A stretch of 64,000 nucleotides of DNA from Chionoecetes opilio (taxonomy: Eukaryota; Arthropoda; Malacostraca; Decapoda; Majidae): contig JACEEZ010010106.1 in assembly GCA_016584305.1 (NCBI GenBank), forward strand, positions 236,470 to 300,469, read 5' to 3'. Below, piece by piece: positions 42,307 to 55,341 of this stretch. Below the pieces are notes generated by a model, which saw only the letters and a list, made by a program, of their open reading frames with translations, had not been told where the DNA came from and ran no database searches. Positions within the stretch are counted from its first letter, which is position 1, and every line of letters begins with the position of its first letter. The position numbers and the translations under genes were made by a program.

Positions 42307-45300
42307 ATATATAACTTAGGCCCGGTTTACACGTATCGATTTTTGCCGGGGCCCCCGCCCCGGGTTTAAAAAAACTCGTGTAGTGTCCTGGAGAGCGCTC
42401 CGGGGTTTGCAGGATTTTTTCACCGCCGTGAGTCACAGGATACGACAGGGCGCACCTTCCGTCAGTTGGCCCATTCTCTCATAGGGATATTCGGGGACCA
42501 TTGCTGATTATCTCATATGTTGATATTAGAGGAGGACGGATTGTTTTTTACTATTTGCGATGCGGTGTTGATGCGGAATATGTATCAATTTACGGAGTTG
42601 ATGCGGATATTAGTATCAATTTTCGGATGTTGATGGGGATATATAGTACAATTTACGGATGCGGATGGGATTTTCTAGCCTTCAAGAGTTTTAGCCAAAA
42701 ATTATTAAAATTTTAAAGGGATGCAAAGGATGAGTAAAAATTAAAAATTAAATACTTTTTAGAAATGGGGGGAAACAAAATATACTCATCAAATTTTGCT
42801 AAAATTTTCAATTTTTGGGTTTTACCACTACGTAATCACGCAATTTTTACAGTGTTTTCTACAAGTGACAGCCGCTGTTACCCGGAAGGGCCCCAACACC
42901 AGACCAACAGTTTTAGGCGAGTGAGTGAGGACCCCTTCTCTCTCCCAAATTTTTCCTTTTTAAATCAGTTCCATATTATTTCGGTTTTTTTTTTCTTTTC
43001 TCTCTCCCTTCTCCTCTCTTCCCCCTCTCTCTCTCCTCTCTCCTTCTCCCCTCTTCTCTCTCTCTCTCTCTCTCTATCCAGCCATCTGTACATCCCTAGT
43101 GAATCACTAATAAATATTCAGACCCTTTGTTGGTGTGTGTGTGAAATATGGAGGGAAGGAGGAAGAATACGAAGGGGAAAAAAAAATTTAAAAAACAAAG
43201 TGGCTTTTAAAATAGCCCTTACCCGGACTTTTAGCAAAATTATTATCATAAGGGTTTTTTTATATTAGCTTGCTTATTTTGTTTTCCTTATCATCATTAT
43301 TATTGTTATTGCTATCTTATTTTTTTTTTTGTTATTACTAAATTATTATTAGTATCAAAATAACCATTTTTTAATTAAAATTATTTAATAAAAGTAAAAT
43401 TTCCCAAAAAAATTTAGTATAATAAAGTATCAAATCATAATCAAGTAAATTTTATTAGTTATTTAAAGTTAATGCTTAAAAAGACAACCCAAAGGGCTTT
43501 TGTCAAAAAACACCGTATTTAAAACTCTCTCTCTTCTCTCCCTGGGTTTGGTTGAAATTGGGACAGAAAAGGCGGCCCCCTTTACCTATTTCATATTATG
43601 TTTATATACACAAAATTATAATTGTGACCCAAAAGCTCGGGGCAAAAAACCAGAGCTCTCCTTAACCTTCCTTATATAAACAAAATTTATGATACGAATG
43701 TGGAAGTAGCGTCGCGGCGAGTCAAAGAATGCGAAAGGGGCAGTGTGAATGCGTGAGTCAATGAGTGCTATGTATTTTTTCACGCGGTCCATGGCATTAC
43801 GCCGTAAATTTTTTTAATAGGGCGTTTTGGGTGACCACGGCGGCCGTAAAGGGAAAATTCCCCCGTGCACGATCTCGGTCGACAGGTAAAACGCGTCATA
43901 ATACCTAGGGTTTATTGCTTCACGAGTCTTGTCCGGGACGCAATTCCCGTTCTCTAGGTTTATGGGGTTTTCCCGAATAAAGACGCTTAGCTTTAGTATG
44001 AACTCCATAGGTTTCTCGAAAAATACCCTCTTTTTTATTCCCACACAAAGTTTCCTTTCAGAAACCCGGGGATGACTTACCCTTTCCCTATTCGTAACCT
44101 ATCCGGACGTGTTCAAGCGAAAACGCCACATACTTTTCCCAGAAAAAGAATTCGTCCGGGGCGGCGCACGGCAAAAAGTCGAAACGTGTAAAGGGCCTAA
44201 GAATAGCTATGTTCAGGGCAAAAGGTGGAATTTTAAAAGAATCAGCGGTAAATCTTCATTCCTGGAGTGTTTTTATGTATTTGTTATTTATGTTTGATTT
44301 TTTGTAACATTCCGCGAATATGAAACCCGGGTATCCGACCCTTGATATTGGGGGATAACTGTACTTCCCATTTTCCCCCCCCTCTCCAATCACAACATAT
44401 TTTCTATTTCTTAAAGTCTTCCAGTACCGGTATTGTGTAGATTCCTCACACCACATTGCATTTCCTTCCACCCGCTACCACGACGTGTATGAGAAGAGGG
44501 TTAAGGAACGAAAGGGCCCTCAAAATAGAGTATTGAATAGGTGGCGCCCCCTAGAATATCTTCCCCCTGGTGTTTTCTGTGGGGGTGAACAAAATTTTAT
44601 AATTTAAACAGATCAGTTATTTTTTTTTTTTACGAAAGATTTGTTATTGACTATTTGTAAAATTTGGCCGAATAATTTTCAAAAAAAGGAAAAAAAATTT
44701 TATAATATATATATATAATATTAAAATATATATATATTATAAAAATTATAATTAAAAATAATATATATTGGCATTATAGGTAAATTAGGATCTATATTTT
44801 TATTTTATGCATTAGCTTTTATACTAACATATCCCTTTTATTTGAAGATGATGATTCCAGACTGCCTTTTATAATGTTCACCCCCTTCCCGTCACCCGCC
44901 ACTACTGCACCCTGGTGGCACCACACCACCCCCGGCCCACCCTAAAAATTCACCCTTCCCGGCCTGAGCCCCCGCCTGTGGGTACTTAGACAGGACAACC
45001 TCAGCCCGTTATTACTTTTTCGTTTGGTGTGGGGTGGAACGGCACTTTTTAATTCCTCCAGACGTTCAAAACGTTTCCAATTATACGTATCCTTTTGGGA
45101 ATGTATAAGTGATTAAATGTATAATACATATTTAAAAAGAAACCCGTGGTACAATTAGTCGCCCCTCCGCCCACTCTCCACCACTTTCCCAAAAAAAAGT
45201 ATGGGTTTTTCTTTTCATCTTTTAATATTAGTGCACCCCGAGGGGTAAAATATCTGGCGGTTACGGTGAGGAAAAAAAAAAAATTCTAGTAAAAATTTCT

Positions 45301-48300
45301 GTATAATCAAACCCGGTTAAGTCATGAACTTTTGATACAAGACGATAAAATTGTGGAACGAACATTTAGCGAGCTTGTGAGAGAAAAAGAGGAGCGAGAA
45401 AATCTGTGAGCTGCGAAGAAGAAAAGGTCGCTTGTTTATGTTCCTAAATGACCGCGACCATTTCCCAAACCCTTTCCCCAAACCCACTTACAAGACAGTT
45501 TAGTGAAAGGAGTGAATTTAGCTGTTTAAACTTTGCTAAAACGGGGCTGTGCCCCTTATTTTTAAGCCCGGTGGAAATAACCGAATGTATGTAGATTTTT
45601 ATCCATTATTTAAAGGGGAAGGCTGGCCCAGGGAAAACATTTTTTCTTTAACAAACGCAAAAATTCCCTTTAATCTTTGCATATTTATTTAAGTTGTAAG
45701 AGGGAACTTCCCCAAAAAATCTGTCTCCCTTTTTTAAATTTTAGCCCCAAAAAGTACTCATGAATTGTATTAAAAAAAAAAAAACCCAAAAAAGAAAGAA
45801 AAATGGGGAAAAAAAGCACGACTGGTACTGTAGCCATACTAAGCGTGAGCCGTAGGGATATAAATTTCTTATGCGGCCGTTGCAGCCCTACCCAGTCCCC
45901 ATCAAATATTATCTTGACAGCCCTTATTGTCAAGAAAGGGCCAAAATGAAATCAGTGTTTGTTTTTTTTTTTTTTTTTTTTTTTTTGGAAAGGAAAATTG
46001 AAGCTGCCCCAAAGGGGAATACCCGGTTCAAGGACGGAAAAAGAACCCCACTGGTACACATGATCGCGCACGATTAAAGCGAATTTAACCCTAATCCGAA
46101 GACTGGGAAAAACTGTTCTGGTAAACTGCTGTCCCTGCGGTGCGTACGTAATCCTTCCTATGTGTTTTCCTGTGTGATCCCTACGGGCCTCACGAAAAAT
46201 AAATCCGTTTCAAAAATTTTGGACTACTGAGACAGAGTCCCCGGGAACCCCAAATGGGGGTGCCCCCCGCCCCGTATAACCAGACCGGCTAGCAAAAACA
46301 ATGGTATGTTGATAATACTGCAACTGGGTTTGGGTGACATTTTAAAATTTTCCCCATCTTTAGTAAACCGCTTTTGGGCAAGCCCCTATTTGCCTTTACC
46401 CAAACCCGATTAGGGTCCTCCGTGGGAAAAATCGTTCGCGGTAAACCAGGGCAGCTGTTAAAGGGGCTGTCCCGAAAAGGCCAATTTTCACTAAAGCGCG
46501 CGTCCGTGGCAGCGATGGCCTATTTAATTTAAGGGAGAGGTAAGATTCAAAGCGGAATTTTTATGAAAAAAACTAAAATAGGTTTTGGCATTTCAGAAGC
46601 TGAAAAAACCACCCAAATTTTGCGCGTATTGTAAATGCCCCACGCGCGTTTAAAGGGTCAGACGCGGGGTGTTGCCAATCATCTAAACAAATTTGTTTTT
46701 CCATTATTTTTTTTTGTTATCTTGTTTTTTTATCTGAAAAAAAAAAGTTGTGGTTGCGTATGATATGACGAAAAACAAGAGGTAGGCCTACTCTACTGGG
46801 GAAACTCTGGGTGAAAAAAAGCCTCTCAACCACCCTGGATAAGTGTGGAAGACCTTTTAACAAAAGGGAAAACCTTTAAGGGAAAGGTTTCCCGATGAGG
46901 TTTTTTTTATTTATTTTGGTCTATTTGATGAAAGGTCATCGCCCCTAAAATCGCCCCCCGAATTGCCTGGTATTTTCATTTAAAATGCTGTATCTTATTT
47001 ATTTATTGATCATTTTATCGTTTGTTTTATTGGGAAATTTTATAAAGGTAAAATTTTCAAATAGGGAATTTATGTTTAAATGGATTGTTTAGGAGTATTT
47101 TTTAGCCAAACTTGAGGACCGTTGTCCAAAAAATTTTTGAGGTTTCCAAAACTTCTAAAAGAATCTAGTTGCTCAATTTAAACAAAGTTAAAATTTTTTA
47201 AATTTTTTTTTGACATATGATAAAGAAGGATCCCCTCTGCTAAAATATTGATATAGAAAAAAAATTTTAATCAAAACAAAATGACATCTTTTTGTTGGGT
47301 TTTTGTTTTTTTCTTCGAAAATTATAATATCTTCAAAAACATTAAAAAATTAAATTCCGGCAACCAAAATTTTAAATAAACTTTCCCCTTTAAAAAGAAC
47401 TTTAAAATAAGTTAGTAGCAAAAATGAAGGGGGAAGACAGCTTGAAGAATTTTCTTTTAAAAAAAACAAAAATTTTAGGAAAGAAAATTTCATCAATATT
47501 TCTTGATTTTTGGTTTGAAGCAGTTTTCAATAGTTCCAAACATTGTGTAAAGTTTCATAAAATTTCAACCATTCCTTCTATATGATTACCTGAATGCTTA
47601 CCCCTCCCCTTAAGGGGAACGTCACACCAATTTTCAACTATCAGTGGATTGTCATTATTTTTTGTCAAAAGTATGCTAATGTCGAAATAATCCTAGCTCA
47701 TTTTACAGATCTATAGCTCGATACATAACTGAAAACAAAAAATAAAAACTATCTAAAAAAAAAAAATAAACTCCTAATAAACGTTCTTATCCAATGACTG
47801 CACTGATGAAAAAATTACCAAATATGAATGACAAAATATCCAACGATTCATCTTTTAAGAATTTTGAATTTCATTCAAACACATTAAATGTTTAGAAAGT
47901 TTTGTATTTTTTTGGAGCTCGTAAAGTATTTGCTATTATTTGCAAATATTTACCGATTTGAAGAAAAAAAAACTTAAGATGAAAAAATCACATCTTCATT
48001 CCTCTTTCAAATGATATAATATTTATTTAATTCGGTACAATAGTGGCGAAATTATTAAAGGAAAACTAGAAAAAAAAAGCAAATTTTCAGTAGAGGTTTT
48101 AAAGGCGCGCGGTTTAAAAAGCCGCGCGTCCTTTAAACCTCGAGGCTCAGTGAATCTGAGCATATGCTGGTTTGTTTGTTTACTCTTGCAGCCACGCTCT
48201 CTATCACTCTTGAAGTGTTATATGATATAGCTGGTATCTGTTTCTCCCTTTTGCAAAAGGTACTAGGTCACAAAAGGGGCTAGCTGTCAGACGCGCATGG

Positions 48301-49121
48301 ACAGTTTGCTGAACTACAGCCAGCATTCTCTCTGTCTGAGCCACTTTATGCCTTGATGTCCTCGGCATGGGGTGGTGGAGGTAGAGAGCGTGAGGTAGAT
48401 CAATCTTGCGCTGAATAAATGGAAATGGTCTGGAGGGAGCAGGAATGGGGAAGGCTGCGAGACGAGCAGCGACACCCGGCTTCTCCCTCTACTCCCTCAC
48501 TACTGAGGCCTTGATGACGACCCTCTGTCTCACAGAGAGGGACTGAGAGGTGCCAGTTGCCTATGCCAGTGAATATCATACACATTTTCTTTACAGATAT
48601 TTTCGGGGGCGAGGGGGGGTGAAAATCTGCCACAACTCTTTCAATTTTTCTGCTTTCTTTATAATACTTTGTCACAAGCTTGCTCAAGTGTTCAACTACA
48701 CATGCATTTTATTCGAATATTTCGAATTTTTTGGAAATATTCGTGTGACGCTCCCATTAAACCGAACGATGTCAATCTAATGGGAATTACTAACGACCCT
48801 CTCATTATATTAATAGTTGTTCGCCTAACCGTTATGTTGGGAAAAAGTACGTCTACTATTCGTTTGGACTTTTACGTGGCTTCTAATTTTACGTTGCCCT
48901 CAGACGGATTATTGAGTTTAGCGTCTTTAAAAGCGAACCGGATGATAATACATCCAGATACAAGTACCATACGGTTCTTAGGGAGAAATTTCAGAGCGAT
49001 GGACCAACCCATATGCTTGGCTTCCCAAAGTAAGGTCCGTCCGTACCTAGTGTTTATCACCGCCGCGTATCAGGTTTCTACTGATGGATTGGGCATGGAA
49101 CACCGCCTCGTTCTGAAGCGA
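42307..49121. other. First, noisy copy of a ~7-kb direct duplication
   Basis: Matches 49288-56317 in order and orientation, but with many homopolymer expansions, dropped bases and G/A run errors (for example CCGGGGCCCCCGCCCCGGG for CCGTGCGCCGTCCCGG) up to about 47600, and cleaner after. It contains the counterparts of the 1.97-kb TIR element (to about 44205), gag-like fragment (about 45340-46100), TTAA element (about 46535-47610) and the 45-bp hairpin (about 48094-48140). 49122-49247 is not shared. Confidence 0.85.
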
Positions 49122-49247
49122 GTCACGCCTGAGACTCTGCGGATACCTAGCCTACCACCGATATTCAGACAACAGTACTGACCCACGAAATGTGGAAATG
49201 TTAAAGCCACGGTAATTGGTAGTCATGTAATTCCCACCCTTTCGGCA

Positions 49248-49248
49248 N
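49248..49248. other. Single-N assembly seam
   Basis: N between the two copies of the 7-kb duplication. Confidence 0.9.
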
Positions 49249-49549
49249 TTTTTTTTTACAATTTTCAGGTAAATTTAAGTTTAATATAACTTAGGCCCGG
49301 TTTACACGTATCGACTTTTCGCCGTGCGCCGTCCCGGATAATAAGACATCGTGTAGTGTCCGTGGAGAGCGCTCCGTGGTATGCAGGACTTTTCACCGCC
49401 GTGAGTCACAGGATACGACCACGGCGCAGCCTTACCGTCAGTTGGCTCCATTCTCTCATCATGGATATTCAGGACCACTTGCTGTATCTATCATCATATG
49501 TTGATATTAGAGGAGGACCGGATGTCGATTTTTACTATTTGCAGATGCG

Positions 49550-49655
49550 GATGTTGATGCGGATATATAGTATCAATATTTACGGATGTTGATGCGGATA
49601 TATAGTATCAATATTTACGGATGTTGATGCGGATATATAGTATCAATATTTACGG
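49550..49655. repeat. 35-bp tandem repeat
   Basis: GATGTTGATGCGGATATATA plus 15 more bases, three to four units; spacing 35 measured between 49585 and 49620. Confidence 0.8.
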
Positions 49656-49994
49656 ATGCGGATGCGGATATTTCTAGCCTTCAAGAGTTTTAGCCATAAA
49701 TTATTGAAATTTAAGGATGCTAAGAGATGAGTAAAAATGTATAATTAATATACTATTTAGAAATAGGGGAAACAAGAATATACTCATCAAATTTTGCTAC
49801 AATTTCAATTATCTGTGTTACCACTACGTAATCACTGCAACCTTTACAGTGATTTTCTACAAGTGACAGCCCGCTGCTACCCGTGAACGGCCCCAACACC
49901 AGACCAACAGATTTAGGCGAGTGAGTGAGTGACTCTCTCTCTCATCCCAAATATTTCCTCTTTAAATCAGTTCCATATTATTTCGAGTTTTTTT

Positions 49995-49999
<5 letters not shown>

Positions 50000-50079
<80 letters not shown>
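50000..50079. repeat. (CT)n microsatellite
   Basis: About 80 bp of uninterrupted CT; a (GT)n tract follows at 50133-50153. Confidence 0.95.
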
Positions 50080-50083
<4 letters not shown>

Positions 50084-51775
50084 AGCCATCATGTACAGTA
50101 CCTCAGTGAATCACTAATCAATATTCAGACCCATGTGTGTGTGTGTGTGTGTGTAATACTGGAGGAGAAGGAGGAAGAATACGAAGAGGATAAAAAATTT
50201 GAAAAACAAAGTGGCTATTAAAATAGCCACTGTACTCCAGGACTTTTATGCAATATTATATTATCATAATGGTTTTTTTATTATTAGCATTGCTTATTAT
50301 TGTTATCATTATCATCATTATTATTGTTATTGCTATCATTATTTTTGTTTTGTTATTACTAATATTATTATTAGTATCAAAATAACCATTTTTATAATTA
50401 TAATTATTAATAATAAAGTAGAATTTCCAAAAATTTAGTATAATCAAGTATCAATCAATAAATCAAGTATAATTTTATTAGTATATATATTAAAGTATAA
50501 TGCTTAGAAAGACAATCCGAATGGCTTTGTACAAATAACACCGTATTTAAAACTCTCTCTCTCTCTCTCTCTCTGGGTTTGGTTGAAATTGGGACAGAAA
50601 AGGCGGTGCCTTTACCTATTTCTATATTATGTTTATATACACACAATTATAATGTGTGAGCCAAAGCTCTGTGAGCAGAAACGCAAGCAGCTCTCCTTAA
50701 CCTTCATTCATATATACACACAATTATGATACTGAATGCTGGAGAGTAGCGTCGCTGGCGAGTCAAAGACTGCGAAAGGTCGGCACGTGTGAATGCGTCG
50801 AGTCAATAGAGTGCTATGTACTTTTCACGCGGTCCATGGCATTACGCCGTGAATTTTTTAATAGGGCGTCTTGGTGACCACGGCGGCCGTGAAGGACATT
50901 CCGCCGTGCACGATCTCGGTCGACACGTGTGAACGCGTCCATAGATACCTATGGTTATATGCATTCACGACGTCTTGTCCGGGACGCATATTCCCGTTCT
51001 CTATGTGATTATGTGGTTTCCGAATGAAGACGCTTAGCTTTAGCTATGAAACTAACCATAGGATTTTCTCGAAAATACCCTCATTGTGATTCCCACACAA
51101 AGTTTCCATTCAGTAGACCTGGATGACTTAGCCTTCCCTATTCGTAACCTATCCTGACGTGTTCAAGCGTAAACGCCACATACTCTTCCAGAAAACGAGA
51201 ATATGCGTCCGGGGCGGCGCACGGCGAAAAGTCGAAACGTGTAAACCGGGCCTAAGTAATAGCTACTGTTCACGGCTTAAGGTGGGAATTTAAATGAATC
51301 AGCGGTAATCTCTCATTACTGGAGTGTTGTTTATGTATTTGTTATTTATGTTATGATATTTATTTGTAACATTCCGCGAATATGTAAATCCGGTAATCTC
51401 GATGCCTTGATATTCGGGGATCAACTGTACTATACCATTGTTCCTGTCCCCTCTCCAATCACTTAATCATATTTTCTATTTCTTAAGTCTTCCACCGTAC
51501 CGTGTAGTTGTGTAGATTCCTCACACCACATTGCAGCTTGCCTGTACCACCAGCTACCACGTCACGTGTATGAGAAGAGGCGTTAAGGAACGAAGGGCCA
51601 CTCAAAGTAGAGTATTGAATAGGTGGCGCCCCCCGTAGAATATCTTCCCAAGTGGTGTTTTCTGTGGAGGTGAACAAAATTTTATAATTAAGCAGATCAG
51701 TTATTTTTGTTGTTTACGAACATGATATTGTATATTGACTATTTGTAAATCTAGCAGAATAATTTACAAACCAAG

Positions 51776-51778
<3 letters not shown>

Positions 51779-51851
<73 letters not shown>
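51779..51851. repeat. (TA)n microsatellite
   Basis: About 73 bp of TA with one AATA break. Confidence 0.95.
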
Positions 51852-51855
<4 letters not shown>

Positions 51856-52439
51856 CATTATAGGTAAGTTAGGATCTATATGTTTATTTTATGCATGTAT
51901 GCTTTTATACTAACATATCCTTATATTTGAAGATAGATGATTCCAGACTGCCTTGTATAATGTGTCACGCCCTTGCCACGTCACCAGCCACTACTGCACC
52001 CTGGTGGACACCACACCACCCTGGCCACACCCTAAACTGTCACTTCCGGCCTGAGCCGCTCCGCCTGCTGGGTACTTTAGACAGAGACAGACCTCAGCCG
52101 TGTATATACTTGTTGCGTTTGGTGTGTGGGTGGACAGTGCACTTTGAAATCTCCTTCCAGACGTTCAAAACGTTTCCAATTTATAACGATATCCTCTGTG
52201 AACTGATATAAGTGATTAAGTGTATAATACATATATTATAAAAAGAAACTGTGGTATCAATTAGTCTGCCGCTCAGCCCACGTCTCCACCACTTGCCCAA
52301 AAACAAGTATGTGTTATCTTCTACATCTTTGAACTATTAGTGACACCACGAGGGGTAACATATCTGGCGGCTTACGGTGAGACGAAAATATTCTAGTAAA
52401 ATTACTGTGATAATCAAACCCAGGTTAAGTGCACTGAAC

Positions 52440-53240
52440 TTTTTGATACAAGACGATAAATTGTGGAACGAGACATTGAGCGAGCTTGTGAGAGAAAACG
52501 AGGAGCGAGAAAATACTGTGAGCTGACGAGAGGAAGAAAAGGTCGCGTTGTTTATGTTCCTAAATGACCGCGACCATTACCAAGCCCTTACCCAAACCTA
52601 CGTACAAGCACAGTTTAGTGAAAGGAGTGAATTTAGCTGTTGAAACTTTGCTAAGCGGTGCTGCTGCCACTTATTTGTTAGATGCACAGGTGGAAGCTAA
52701 CCGAATGTATGTAGATTTCATCCATTATTTAAAGGGGAATGGCTGGACCCAGGGAGATAACATTTATCTTAGTAACAATCGCAAATTCCTTGAATACTTT
52801 GCATATATTATTATAATGTTGCTAAGAGGCAACTTCCGAAAAAAATCTGTCTCTTAATTATAGTCCCCAAGAAGTACTCCATGAATTTGTATTAAAATAA
52901 AAAACCAAAATAGAAGAGAAGGATGGCGAATTACGCACGACTGTGTCATCTGTAGCCACTACTAAGCCTGATGTAGCCAGTAGGGATATATATGTATCTT
53001 ATGCGGCCGTTGCAGCCATACCTAGTCCTCATCAAATATCTATCTTGACATGCCATTATTGTCAACGAGAAGGGCACACTGCAAATCAGTGTTATGTCAA
53101 CATTAAAGATTGTCGCCGCCAAAGGAAACTTGAAGCTGCCTCAGGGCAATTACCTGCTTCAAGAGACGGAAACAGAACCTCTACTGGTACACATGATCGC
53201 GCACGTTTAAACAGACGACTTCTAACCGTAATCCCGTAAG
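52440..53240 (+). pseudogene. Gag-like fragment with one CCHC zinc knuckle
   Basis: Short frames in order: LIQDDKLWNETLSELVREN (charged, possible coiled coil), TYKHSLVKGVNLAVETLL with a YVDFIHYLKGNGWTQGDN stretch, a second charged segment ending IEEKDGELRTT, then SSVATTKPDVASRD and the knuckle CHYCQREGHTANQC at about 53058-53099, followed by a basic tail DCRRQRKLE. This size and order suggest a retroelement gag or LINE ORF1. No RT is attached. Frameshifts are present; a noisier copy is at about 45340-46100. Confidence 0.55.
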
Positions 53241-53684
53241 ACTGGAAATACTTGTTCTGGTAACACTGCTGTTCCCTGCGGTTGCGATACGTAATCCTTC
53301 CTACTGTGTTATCCATGATGATGATCCACTACGGACACTCTACGGAAAACTACAATACCGTTTCAAATTTAAGGACTACTGAGACAGAGTCCCGGTAACT
53401 CACAGTCGGGGGATGCCGCCCGCCCCGTATAACGCAGACCAGGCTAGCAAAAGCAACTGGTATGATTGATAATACTGCAACTCGGTTGGATGACATTGAA
53501 ATTCTCTCATCTTTAGTAACCGCTTGCAGTCAAGCCAATATTTTGCCTCTACCAACCAGATTAGGATCCTCCGTGAGAACATCGTTCGCGGTAAGACACA
53601 GGCGCAGCTGTTAAGGTGCTGTCCGAAAAGGCCTAATTTGCACTAAAGCGCGCGTCACGTGGCAGCCGATGGCCTATTAATTAA

Positions 53685-54808
53685 GGGGAGAGGTAAGTAT
53701 TCAGAAGCGGAATTTCATGAAAAAAACTAAAATTAGGTTTTGGCATCTTCAGACAGCTGAAACACCACCCAAATTTCGCGCGTATTGTAAATGCCCTACG
53801 CGCGTTTAAAGGGCTCAGACGTCAGGGAGTGTTGCCATATCATCTAATACAAATTTAGTTTTCCATTATTTTTTTTAGTTATCTTGTTATTTTATCTGAA
53901 GAAAAAAGTTGTGGTTGCTGTATATATGACAGCAACCACAAGAGTGTAGGCCTACTCTACTGGGGAAACTCTGGGTGAAAAAATGCGCTTCTCAAACCAC
54001 CCCCTGGATAAGTGTGGAAGACTTTGAACAAAGGCAAGGCCTTCAAGGAAGGCCCTGATATGTAGGTTTTATTATTTATATTTGGTCTATTAGATGAAAA
54101 GGCTCATCGCCGCTAAAATCGCCGCCAAGAATTGCTCTGGATACTTGCATTCAAAATGCTGTATCTTATTTATTTATTGATCAATTTCTGATCTGTTTGT
54201 TTTATTGGAATATCTATTATAAGAGGTATATAACTTACAAAGTAGGAATTTATGTTAAATGGATTGTTATAGGAGTAATTTGTAGCCAATCTTTGAGGAC
54301 CGTTGTCTCATAATTACTTTTTGACTGGTTTCCAATACTTCTATAAGAATCTAGTTGCTCAATTTTTAATCAATGTTAAATTTTCTAAATTTGTTTTGAT
54401 CAGTATGATAAAGAAGGATCCATCTTGCTAAAATATTTATATATGAAAAAAATGTCTTAATCAAATCAAATGACATCTTGTTGTTGTTGTTGTTGTTTAA
54501 TTTTCTTCGAAAATTATATATATCTTCAAAACTATTAAAAAATTCAAATTCCGGCAACCAAATTAATAGAAATAAACTTCCTCTTAAAATGAACTTTAAA
54601 ATAAGCATTAGTAGCAAACTGAAGGAGGAGAGACAGCTTGAAGAATGTACGTTTAAACAAAACAAAATTATAGAAGAAAAGAAAATTTCATCAATATTTC
54701 TTGATTTTTGGTTTGAAGCAGTTTTCTAATAGTTCCAACATTGTGTTAAAGTTTCATAAAATTTCAACCATTCCTTCTATATGATTACCTGAATGCTTAC
54801 CCCTCCCC
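53685..54808. mobile_element. TTAA-flanked TIR element (1.12 kb)
   Basis: Ends GGGGAGAGGTAAGTATTCAG and, complemented, GGGGAGGGGTAAGCATTCAG (18 of 20). TTAA at 53681-53684 and 54809-54812. No coding capacity; a different family from 20265-21340 despite the same GGGG start and target. Confidence 0.65.
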
Positions 54809-55296
54809 TTAAGGGGAACGTCACACCAATTTTCAACTATCAGTGGATTGTCATTATTTTTTTGTCAAAAGTATGCTAATGTCGAAATAATCCTAGCTCA
54901 TTTTCAGATCTATAGCTCGATACATAACTGAAAACAAAAAATAAAAACTATCTAAAAAAAAAAAATAAACTCCTAATAACGTTCTTATCCAATGACTTGC
55001 ACTGATGAAAAAATTACCAAATATGAATGACAAAATATCCAAACGATTCATCTTTTAAGAATTTTGAATTTCATTCAAACACATTAAATGTTTAGAAAGT
55101 TTTGTATTTTTTTGGAGCTCGTAAATGTATTTGCTATTATTTGCAAATATTTACCCGATTTGAAGAAAAAAAAACTTAAGATGAAAAAATCACATCTTCA
55201 TTCCTCTTTCAAATGATATAATATTTATTTAATTCGGTACAATAGTGGCGAAATTATTAAAGGAAAACTAGAAAAAAAAAGCAAATTTTTCAGTAG

Positions 55297-55341
55297 AGGT
55301 TTAAAGGCGCGCGGTTTAAAAAGCCGCGCGTCCTTTAAACC
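55297..55341. repeat. GC-rich hairpin, ~18-bp stem
   Basis: AGGTTTAAAGGCGCGCGG, a short TTTAAAAAG loop, CCGCGCGTCCTTTAAACCT. Present also at about 48094-48140. Confidence 0.75.

Larger units (their letters stand above)
49290..51256. mobile_element. 1.97-kb TIR element with TAA target duplication
   Basis: The left end CTTAGGCCCGGTTTACACG and the right end are inverted over about 48 bp, through TCGACTTTTCGCCGTGCG and GCCCCGG. TAA lies before 49290 and after 51256. The subterminal zones carry CGGCGTG words. The interior has a 35-bp tandem repeat, CT and GT microsatellites and ATT-rich DNA but no transposase. Possibly PIF/Harbinger-like by the TAA target. Confidence 0.7.
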
